A stretch of 64,000 nt of DNA, from positions 1,798,001-1,862,000 of the forward strand of contig NZ_FNSQ01000005.1 in NCBI RefSeq assembly GCF_900105205.1. The letters are read 5' to 3'. A program made the translations under genes and the position numbers. A model generated the notes under the pieces. That model saw only the letters and a program-made list of their open reading frames with translations, made no database searches and was not told where the DNA came from. This DNA comes from Microbacterium hydrocarbonoxydans. GTDB lineage: Bacteria; Actinomycetota; Actinomycetes; Actinomycetales; Microbacteriaceae. Positions 57,239-64,000 of the stretch are shown here, in pieces (positions within the stretch are counted from its first letter, which is position 1; every line of letters starts with the position of its first letter).

Positions 57239-58426
57239 GTGAAGATCGCAGTGCTCTCCCGTGCGCCGCAGGCGTACTCCACCCAACGACTGCGTGCTGC
57301 CGCGCTCCAGCGCGGTCACACCGTCAAGGTGCTGAACACCCTGCGCTTCGCGATCGACCTCACCGCCGACGAACCCGATCTCCACTACCGGGGCCGTCAG
57401 CTCAGCGACTACGACGCGATCCTGCCCCGCATCGGCAACTCGATCACCTACTTCGGCACGGCTGTGGTGCGCCAGTTCGAGCAGATGGACGTATACACGC
57501 CCAACACGGCGAACGGGATCTCCAGCGCTCGAGACAAGCTGCGGGCGAACCAGATCCTCTCCCGGCACAACATCGCGATGCCGCCGACCGCCTTCGTCCG
57601 CAATCGCGCCGACGTGCGGCCGGCGATCGAACGCGTGGGTGGCGCGCCGGTCGTCATCAAGCTCCTCGAGGGCACCCAGGGCATCGGCGTGATCCTCGCG
57701 CCCCAGGTGAAGGTCGCCGAGGCCATCATCGAGACCCTGCACTCGACGAAGCAGAACGTGCTGATCCAGAAGTTCATCTCCGAGAGCAGGGGACGCGACA
57801 TCCGCGCCCTGGTCGTGGGCGACCGCGTGGTCGCCGCGATGCGGCGGTCTGCGGCCGGCGACGAGTTCCGCTCCAACGTGCACCGCGGCGGTTCGGTCGA
57901 GGCCGTCGAGCTCGACCCGGTCTACGAGCGCGCTGCGGTCCGTTCCGCGCAGGTCATGGGCCTCCGCGTCGCCGGTGTCGACATGCTCGAGGGGGATGAG
58001 GGCCCGTTGGTCATGGAGGTCAACTCCTCGCCGGGGCTGCAGGGCATCGAGATGGCGACCAAGCTCGACGTCGCCGGCGCCATCATCGACTACATCGCCG
58101 GCCAGGTCGCCTTCCCCGAGATCGACGTCCGCCAGCGTCTGACGGTGTCGACCGGATACGGCGTGGCCGAGCTGATGGTGCACGGCGCGGTCGACCTGGT
58201 CGGCAAGACGCTCGGCGAAGCCGGACTCTGGGAGCGGGACATCACCGTGCTGACGCTGCATCGCGGCGTCTCCGTGATCCCGAACCCGCGCAAGCACGTC
58301 GTGCTCGAGGCCGAGGACCGACTGTTCTGCTTCGGCAAGCTCGACGAGATGCGCTCGATGGTGCCGGAGCGCCGTCGCCGCCGCGCGAAGGTCCGCCGAC
58401 TCCCTCGCCAGCCGCTGTCCGAGTGA
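57239..58426 (+). CDS. RimK-like ATP-grasp glutamate ligase with TrkA-C domain
   Basis: A 395-residue ATP-grasp ligase. PYRIMIDINE-like preATP-grasp part VKIAVLSRAPQAYSTQRLRA, ATP-binding VVIKLLEGTQGIGVILAPQV, and metal site MEVNSSPGLQGIE match RimK. Residues about 305-375 (GYGVAELMVHGAVDLVGKTL, ITVLTLHRGVSVIPNPRKHV) form an RCK/TrkA-C ligand domain not present in E. coli RimK. It adds glutamate to a protein C-terminus, perhaps S6. GTG at 57239 follows AGGAA. Confidence 0.87.
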   Translation: MKIAVLSRAPQAYSTQRLRAAALQRGHTVKVLNTLRFAIDLTADEPDLHYRGRQLSDYDAILPRIGNSITYFGTAVVRQFEQMDVYTPNTANGISSARDKLRANQILSRHNIAMPPTAFVRNRADVRPAIERVGGAPVVIKLLEGTQGIGVILAPQVKVAEAIIETLHSTKQNVLIQKFISESRGRDIRALVVGDRVVAAMRRSAAGDEFRSNVHRGGSVEAVELDPVYERAAVRSAQVMGLRVAGVDMLEGDEGPLVMEVNSSPGLQGIEMATKLDVAGAIIDYIAGQVAFPEIDVRQRLTVSTGYGVAELMVHGAVDLVGKTLGEAGLWERDITVLTLHRGVSVIPNPRKHVVLEAEDRLFCFGKLDEMRSMVPERRRRRAKVRRLPRQPLSE

Positions 58427-58431
58427 ACGAC

Positions 58432-58470
58432 GAAGCGCGGCCGCCCTCCGAAGAGGTGCGGCCGCGCTTC
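58432..58470. terminator. Bidirectional terminator after the RimK-like gene
   Basis: GAAGCGCGGCCGC pairs perfectly with GCGGCCGCGCTTC (13 bp) with a 13-nt loop. It lies between converging genes. Confidence 0.8.
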
Positions 58471-58489
58471 TGCGTCTGCAGACGTCAGA

Positions 58490-59206
58490 TCACCGGGGGC
58501 GCTGCGCCCTGACCTTCGTCGGGTCGATGCCCTTCGGGATCGGCAGCGAGGAGATGGACTGCGACACCGACTCGATGCGACGGATGACGGCACCCATGGT
58601 GGCCTTGTCGATCACCTTCGGCAGCTTCTTGATCGTCTTCGCGAGGTCGGCGATCGCCACGTCGTCGTCGCCGTGGCCCACGTAGAGGACGGTGACCGGC
58701 ACACCATGGGCGACCCGGGCCGCCTTGCTGCGCTCATCGTTCACGAGACGGGTCAGACGGCCACGCGATCCTTCGCCCACGACGACGACGCCACCGCGTC
58801 CGACGGTGCGGTACACGGCATCCTGCGTCTTGGGGTTGATGCCCACCGGGGTCTCGGACCCCTGCCAGTTGCGGCCGAGGCTCGTGGAGAGGACATGGCC
58901 GGTGGCGCCGGGCATCCCGTCGATCTTCTGGTACATCGCCGAGGTCGACAGTCGCGTCATCAGGAACATCGCCCCGAGCACGCCGAGCATCAGTCCCGAG
59001 ATGCCCCACAGGATGAGCGTCCAGACCTGGAACGGCTGGATGAGGTAGCCGACGATGAGTCCGACGAGCACGCCGACCACGAGAAGTGCGATCTGAGCCC
59101 ACGGAAGCCATGGGTAGATCTCCCTCGTGAAGGTGAAGAGGGACTTGATCTGGGAGAAGAATCCCGGACGCTTCTCGGGCGCGGACGAACGGTTTGCCAT
59201 GTGCAT
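58490..59206 (-). CDS. DUF4191 membrane protein
   Basis: A 238-residue actinobacterial protein with two transmembrane helices (LPWAQIALLVVGVLVGLIVG and VWTLILWGISGLMLGVLGAM) and a cytoplasmic C-terminal domain (QDAVYRTVGRGGVVVVGEGS). Commonly near lipA/glnA in this phylum; function unknown. Start: ATG 59206 or ATG 59200; a TATTCT -10 immediately upstream suggests a leaderless message. Confidence 0.85.
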   Translation of the reverse strand: MHMANRSSAPEKRPGFFSQIKSLFTFTREIYPWLPWAQIALLVVGVLVGLIVGYLIQPFQVWTLILWGISGLMLGVLGAMFLMTRLSTSAMYQKIDGMPGATGHVLSTSLGRNWQGSETPVGINPKTQDAVYRTVGRGGVVVVGEGSRGRLTRLVNDERSKAARVAHGVPVTVLYVGHGDDDVAIADLAKTIKKLPKVIDKATMGAVIRRIESVSQSISSLPIPKGIDPTKVRAQRPR

Positions 59207-59363
59207 AAGAATACCGACTCACGGCGCCGGACATGTCGTCGTTCGCGTCAGGCGGATTCACGCGACGACGCACTGCCTCTGCACGATGCGCCGCCCCGTG
59301 TCGATCTGTCCACATCGCCCTGATCCGCCACCGTGACCGGCGTCGGTGCGGTGTCATGGCCGG

Positions 59364-60860
59364 ATGGCGACGAGCGATTCACGTGCAGAGGGTGCAGCGT
59401 CGGTACTCGGTGCGCACCGGGTCATCAGGCGGCTCGGGGCCGACGAGGGACCGTATGCCGGGGCCCTCGTGACCAGTGGGGCTTCCGTTGCGATCCTGGT
59501 GGCCGCTGAGACGATCAGCGGCTGGTCGGGATGGGAGCACGCCGGAGATGACCACGTTGCCGGCCCCGTCGACGTCGTGCGTCGTGCGGACGGGCACGAC
59601 GTTCTCCTGCCGTGGTGCACGGAGCAGATCTCGGTGTTCCTCGGTCGACGGGCCGCAGCCGGGGTGGGGCTGGGCGACGGCGAGGTCACGACGCTCGTCG
59701 CGAGCGTCCTTCGAGGGCTCGCGGAGCTCAACCGTACCGAGCATCGGGAGGCCGGCAGGTGGTGGCTGACCGATGACGGCCGACCGATGTTCGTGATCGG
59801 GGCGGGAGCGGATGCGGTGGCAGGAGCGGTGGAGATCCTCGACCTGGTCAGGGAGGACTCCCGGGATCGTGCGCTGATCCGCGTGCTGACGCCGATCGGT
59901 GAAGGCCTGCACCGCGGCGGCGAGCGGCCGGTCATCCCTCTGCACCAACTGGAGAGATGGGAGGGGGAGCTGCTCGAGTTCGCGGCACCGCGACCGCTGC
60001 AGCGAGACGACTTCACGCCCGAGCGTGCTCGGAAGGGTGACCTGGTGCGGAGGGCGGTCGCGGAGACGGCAGCCCACCCGACGGGCGGACGCCGTGAGCC
60101 GAATCGGCGCGGGCGGGCCCGGATGCGGACCCGGGTGCGGGCGAGGAGCTCGGCGAAGGGTGTCGTCGACGCGACCCTGCGGGTCATCGGCGAGCGGGGC
60201 CGATCGCTGAGGGACCGATTGCGCCCCACACAGGACCGATCGCGGTCGCGGCAGGGGCGCACGCCGGTCAGACCGCGGCCCAGGTCGGCGTCGCACGGCC
60301 GGGACCGGCCCGCCGACTCCGTGAAGGCACCTCGCCTGAGGCGCTACATCATCGCCGTGGCGGCGGCGGCGGTCGTACTCGGTGCAGGGATGCTCTGGCC
60401 CGGAGGCGGCTCGGACGAGCCAGCGGGGGCGAAGGAGGCGAGGACCCCTGTGCCCGAGGCACGGCACGGGGCGGGTGATCGAGCCGGCGACAGCTCGGAC
60501 ACAAGGCCTACGCCCACCCCTTCGGCGACGACGATCGACGACGCAGCCGAGCCGATCGCTGCGGCGCAGGCGCTGCTGGTGGAGATCGACGGGTGTGCGG
60601 AGGCCGGCGATCCGGTCTGCGCGGATGCCGTGGCCGAGGGCTCGACCGGGATCGTCGAGCTTCTGGCGGCACAGGACTCCGGGGAATCGCGCACACTCGC
60701 TCCGGTCGACGAGTACGGCGATGTCGCCGTCATCCGTCTCACGACGGAGACGACCGAGGATCCGGTGGCGTCGGAGCGGCAGCACATGGTCGTGCTTGTG
60801 CGGATGGCAGAGAAATGGCTGATCCGCGACGCCTACGACGTCGCGGATCAGCCAGAGTGA
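59364..60860 (+). CDS. Hypothetical single-pass membrane protein
   Basis: A 498-residue protein I do not recognise. The N-terminal 210 residues are globular (VLGAHRVIRRLGADEGPYAG, SISVFLGRR-like helices); residues 230-320 are a strongly basic, disordered linker rich in Arg; a single transmembrane helix (IIAVAAAAVVLGAGMLW) is near residue 335; a small extracellular domain with Thr/Pro linker ends the protein. I prefer ATG 59364 over GTG 59346. The stop is 9 nt from the convergent sucB stop. Confidence 0.72.
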   Translation: MATSDSRAEGAASVLGAHRVIRRLGADEGPYAGALVTSGASVAILVAAETISGWSGWEHAGDDHVAGPVDVVRRADGHDVLLPWCTEQISVFLGRRAAAGVGLGDGEVTTLVASVLRGLAELNRTEHREAGRWWLTDDGRPMFVIGAGADAVAGAVEILDLVREDSRDRALIRVLTPIGEGLHRGGERPVIPLHQLERWEGELLEFAAPRPLQRDDFTPERARKGDLVRRAVAETAAHPTGGRREPNRRGRARMRTRVRARSSAKGVVDATLRVIGERGRSLRDRLRPTQDRSRSRQGRTPVRPRPRSASHGRDRPADSVKAPRLRRYIIAVAAAAVVLGAGMLWPGGGSDEPAGAKEARTPVPEARHGAGDRAGDSSDTRPTPTPSATTIDDAAEPIAAAQALLVEIDGCAEAGDPVCADAVAEGSTGIVELLAAQDSGESRTLAPVDEYGDVAVIRLTTETTEDPVASERQHMVVLVRMAEKWLIRDAYDVADQPE

Positions 60861-60868
60861 TGCGGTGG

Positions 60869-62662
60869 TCAGGCTCCGAGCTGGGCGGCGAACTGCGCCG
60901 ACTCGAGTCGTGCCTTCACGGCGCCCAGGAACCGGGCGGCGTCTGCACCGTCGATGATGCGGTGGTCGTACGACAGTGCGAGGTAGACGTACGAACGGAC
61001 TGCGATCGCGTCCGCGCCACCCACCTTGACCAGACCGGGGCGCTTGACCACGGTGCCGGTGCCGAGGATCGCCGACTGCGGCAGGAACACGACGGGCGTG
61101 TCGAACAGCGCGCCACGCGATCCCGTGTTGGTCAGCGTGAATGTGCCGCCGGCCAGCTCGTCGGGCTTCAGCTTGTTGTCGCGGGTGCGTGCGGCGAGAT
61201 CGGCGATCTCGTGCGCGATCTCCGCGATGTTCTTCGACGCCGCGTCACGCAGCACCGGCGTGAGCAGGCCGCGCTCGGTGTCGACCGCGATCGAGACGTT
61301 CTCGGATGCCGGGTAGACGATCTGCTCGCCGTCGACCGTGGCGTTCACGATCGGGAAGGCGCGCAGCGCCTCGGCGGCAGCCAGTGCGAAGAACGGCAGG
61401 AACGAGAGCTTGTCGCCGGTCTTCTCGAGGAACGACGCCTTCACGCTGTCGCGGTACTCGGCCAGAGCGGTGACATCGACTTCGACGACGGTGGTGAGCT
61501 GAGCGGTCTGCTGCATGGACTCGACCGCGCGCTTGGCGAGCACCTTGCGCAGTCGCGACATGGGCTGGGTCGTGCCGCGCAGCGGCGAGACCTCGAGCGG
61601 GGCAGGAGCCGGAGCTGCTGCGGCGGCGGGTGCCGATGCCGCGGACTCGGCGGCCTTGAGGACGTCCTCCTTGCGGATGCGCCCTCCGACGCCGGTGCCC
61701 GTGACGCTGGCCAGGTCGACGCCCTGCTGCGAGGCCAGACGACGCACGAGCGGGGTGACGTAGAGGTTGTCGCTCTCGGTCGGCAGGTTGAGCTTCGGAG
61801 CCGGGGCGGACGCCTCGGATGCCGGAGCGGATGCCGCGGCGGGAGCAGGCTCGGACGGCGCGGCCGCAGGCGCGGGTGCCACCGGGGCGGCCGCATCCTG
61901 AGCGGCGGGAGCCTGAGCGACGGGGGCCTCGGCCGCAGGGGCTGCGGGTGCCTCAGCCGGCGATGCAGGGGTCTCGGTGGGAGCGGCCTCTGCGGCCGGA
62001 GCCTGCGCAGCAGGTGCTGCGGCGGGCGCGGCACCCGAACCGACACGGGCGAGCACGGCGCCGACGGCGACCGTCTCGTCTTCACCGGCGACGATCTCCT
62101 GCAGCACACCGGCCACAGGCGAGGGGATCTCGGTGTCGACCTTGTCGGTGGAGATCTCCAGCAGAGCCTCATCGACCTCGACGGAGTCGCCGACCTGCTT
62201 CAGCCACCGGGTGACGGTGCCCTCGGTCACGCTCTCGCCGAGTTCGGGGAGGACGATGTCGGTGGCGTCGCCGGACGCGGCGGGCGCGGGCTCCGCGGGG
62301 GCCTCAGCGGGTGCAGCGGGAGCTTCGGCCGGCGCTGCGGCTGCCTCGGCCTGAGCAGGCTCGGGAGCCTGCTCCTCGGCCGGAGCGGCGGCTGCAGGGG
62401 CATCCTGCGCGGGAGCTGCAGAGCTGCCGTCGCCGATACGCGCGAGCAGCGCGCCGACCTCGACGGTCTCATCCTCGGCGACGAGGATCTCCTCGATCAC
62501 ACCGGTGACGGGGGAGGGGATCTCGGTGTCGACCTTGTCGGTCGAGATCTCGAGCAGGCCCTCATCCGCCTGCACGGTGTCTCCCACCTGCTTGAGCCAG
62601 CGGGTGACCGTACCCTCTGTGACGCTCTCGCCGAGAGCGGGGAGGACGACGGATGTGCTCAT
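60869..62662 (-). CDS. sucB: 2-oxoacid dehydrogenase E2, dihydrolipoamide succinyltransferase type
   Basis: A 597-residue E2. Two lipoyl domains have the lipoylated lysines at Lys43 and Lys174 ([14 protein letters not shown] in both), each followed by an Ala/Pro linker; the E3/E1-binding domain is [20 protein letters not shown]; the catalytic domain ends [17 protein letters not shown] with the active His. Tandem identical lipoyl domains are normal for actinobacterial SucB/DlaT proteins, and one E2 may serve both pyruvate and 2-oxoglutarate. The lpdA gene is just upstream. Confidence 0.88.
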   Translation of the reverse strand: MSTSVVLPALGESVTEGTVTRWLKQVGDTVQADEGLLEISTDKVDTEIPSPVTGVIEEILVAEDETVEVGALLARIGDGSSAAPAQDAPAAAAPAEEQAPEPAQAEAAAAPAEAPAAPAEAPAEPAPAASGDATDIVLPELGESVTEGTVTRWLKQVGDSVEVDEALLEISTDKVDTEIPSPVAGVLQEIVAGEDETVAVGAVLARVGSGAAPAAAPAAQAPAAEAAPTETPASPAEAPAAPAAEAPVAQAPAAQDAAAPVAPAPAAAPSEPAPAAASAPASEASAPAPKLNLPTESDNLYVTPLVRRLASQQGVDLASVTGTGVGGRIRKEDVLKAAESAASAPAAAAAPAPAPLEVSPLRGTTQPMSRLRKVLAKRAVESMQQTAQLTTVVEVDVTALAEYRDSVKASFLEKTGDKLSFLPFFALAAAEALRAFPIVNATVDGEQIVYPASENVSIAVDTERGLLTPVLRDAASKNIAEIAHEIADLAARTRDNKLKPDELAGGTFTLTNTGSRGALFDTPVVFLPQSAILGTGTVVKRPGLVKVGGADAIAVRSYVYLALSYDHRIIDGADAARFLGAVKARLESAQFAAQLGA

Positions 62663-62729
62663 GACTGAGTCTCCTTCAGGAAGTTGTTTGACGCTTGTCT
62701 AGCTTAGTGACCTGCGCACCGGTTGGTGC

Positions 62730-64000
62730 TCACAGGGCGTGGAGTGGCTTTCCCGCGAGAGCGAGGAATGCTTCGCCCAGCGCCTCGCTCTGGGTCGGGT
62801 GCGCGTGGATCAGCGGCGCGATGTCCTCGGGGTGGGCCTCCCACGCGACGGCCAACTGGCCCTCGGTGATCAGCTCGCCCACGCGGTCGCCCAGCAGGTG
62901 CACGCCGACGACGGGGCCGTCCTTGAGGCGCACGACCTTGACCAGACCGGCGGTGCCGATGATCTCGCTCTTGCCGTTGCCCGCGAGGTTGTACTCGTAC
63001 GACACCACGCCGTCGGCGCCATGCTCGGCGACGGCGGCCTCCTCGGTGACGCCGACCGAGGCGACCTCGGGGCTGGAGTAGGTGACCTTCGGGATTTGCA
63101 CGTCGGGGATGTTCGCGGGGGAGAGCCCCGCGATCCGCTCGGCGACGGCGATGCCCTGCTGGAACCCGCGGTGCGCGAGCTGGAGCCCTGGCGTGATGTC
63201 TCCGACCGCCCACACACCGGGGACGCCGGTGCGCAGGTCCTGGTCGACCGTGACGAACCCGCGGTCCAGGGTCACCCCGGCATCCTCGAAGCCGAGGTCC
63301 GCGGTGACGGGGCCCCGGCCCACGGCGACCAGCAGGTAGTCGGCGGTGAACTCCTTGCCGTCCTCGAGCGTGACGGTCACGGAGCTGTCATCCTGGGTCG
63401 CCGTCTGGAAGCGCACGCCGAGGGAGTACTGGATGCCGCGGCGGCGGAAGGCGCGTTCGAGGCCCTTGCTCATCGCGATGTCCTCGTTGGGCACGAGGTG
63501 AGGCAGCGCCTCGATGATCGTGACCTCGGTGCCGAAGGAGCGCCAGACGCTGGCGAACTCGACGCCGATGACGCCGCCGCCGAGGATCAGGACGCGCTCG
63601 GGGATGACATCGAGCTCCAGCGCCTGCTCGCTTGTGAGGACACGGCCGCCGATCTCGAGGCCTGGAAGCGTGCGGCTGTACGAGCCGGTGGCGAGGACGA
63701 CGTCGGCGCCGACGTACACGTCATCGCCCACGCTGACCGAGCGGTCGGCGTTGAGGCGGCCGGTGCCGGCGACGGTCGTGATGCCGCGCGCCTTCACGAG
63801 TCCTTCGAGTCCCTTGTACTTCTTCGCGACGATCCCCTCGCGGTACGCGCGGACTCCGGCGGGGTCGATGCCGTCGAGCGTGGCGGAGATGCCGACGTGC
63901 GCGGCATCGCGGACGTGCTCGGCCACCTCGGCCGCATGCAGCAGGGCCTTGGTGGGGATGCAGCCGCGGTGGAGGCAGGTGCCGCCGACCTTGTCCTTCT
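62730..64000 (-). CDS. lpdA: Dihydrolipoyl dehydrogenase (truncated by window edge)
   Basis: About 423 residues, running off the right end. The redox-active disulfide segment GGTCLHRGCIPTKALL is visible near the window edge, then the NAD motif VLILGGGVIGVEFASVWRSF and the C-terminal interface with HAHPTQSEALGEAFLAL, holding the catalytic His-Pro pair. It is the E3 component shared by 2-oxoacid dehydrogenase complexes, reoxidising lipoamide with NAD+. Same strand as sucB, 67 nt apart. Confidence 0.92.
   Translation of the reverse strand, partial: KDKVGGTCLHRGCIPTKALLHAAEVAEHVRDAAHVGISATLDGIDPAGVRAYREGIVAKKYKGLEGLVKARGITTVAGTGRLNADRSVSVGDDVYVGADVVLATGSYSRTLPGLEIGGRVLTSEQALELDVIPERVLILGGGVIGVEFASVWRSFGTEVTIIEALPHLVPNEDIAMSKGLERAFRRRGIQYSLGVRFQTATQDDSSVTVTLEDGKEFTADYLLVAVGRGPVTADLGFEDAGVTLDRGFVTVDQDLRTGVPGVWAVGDITPGLQLAHRGFQQGIAVAERIAGLSPANIPDVQIPKVTYSSPEVASVGVTEEAAVAEHGADGVVSYEYNLAGNGKSEIIGTAGLVKVVRLKDGPVVGVHLLGDRVGELITEGQLAVAWEAHPEDIAPLIHAHPTQSEALGEAFLALAGKPLHAL

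Noticed and set aside
1..64000. CRISPR arrays, insertion sequences, prophage genes
   Set aside because: No repeat-spacer array, transposase, integrase or structural phage gene was found.

Overview
This window is high-GC actinobacterial chromosome, most like Microbacterium or a close Microbacteriaceae relative. That placement rests on many GTG starts, an actinobacterial-type aceE beside a tRNA-Val gene, the glnA2-glnE-glnA nitrogen cluster with a GlnR box, a polyphosphate glucokinase, and a Gram-positive single-block flagellar locus. It is an inference from gene content; no database was searched.

Layout. Positions 1-6.9 kb hold the 5' end of aceE, a tRNA-Val, a molybdopterin oxidoreductase/flavin reductase/DUF6510 operon, a UBP zinc-finger gene with an alpha/beta hydrolase, and a minus-strand stress group (Mn catalase, zinc alcohol dehydrogenase with a 12-codon leader peptide, and a small membrane protein). 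Positions 6.9-35.7 kb are one flagellar locus on the + strand. It starts with a FliA/WhiG-type sigma factor, runs through fliC, fliD, fliS, flgBC, fliEFG, fliHIJ, fliK, flgDE, flbD-motAB, fliMNO, fliPQR, flhBA, csrA, flgN, flgKL and fliW, and ends with an HU-like gene and a second, paralogous sigma factor. Positions 35.7-45.2 kb are mixed housekeeping and accessory genes: an orphan AAA+ ATPase, a zinc-ribbon plus Vsr/DUF559-like nuclease, oxidoreductases, a methyltransferase, and a polymerase I-like protein. Positions 45.2-64 kb hold rnpB, ppgK, the glutamine synthetase cluster, a lipid kinase, a candidate LexA-controlled small gene, a divergent rimK/RimB-like pair, and the 2-oxoglutarate dehydrogenase E2 gene with the 3' part of an lpdA gene.

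Main discovery. Six flagellar transcription units share a promoter I read as GTTAC-N15/16-CGCGATAGT (the fliC copy has CGCGAATGT). Three of them (flgB, fliH and fliP operons) also share a 112-114 nt cassette from the -35 element to the fourth codon. In each, the 5' leader folds into two short hairpins whose 7-nt loops carry ANGGA, at fixed distances from the -10 and the start codon. The fliC leader has one such hairpin plus an ACGGA Shine-Dalgarno. ANGGA in hairpin loops is the CsrA recognition pattern, and csrA and fliW are both in the locus. The sequence therefore suggests a CsrA-FliW circuit that controls not only flagellin, as in Bacillus, but also the basal body and export operons.

Other points: flgD and flgE are read as one ORF, probably through loss of a single C; FliM lacks the usual CheY-binding N-terminus and no che gene is in the window; no flgF, flgG, flgM, flhF, flhG or peptidoglycan-hydrolase gene is seen in the flagellar block.
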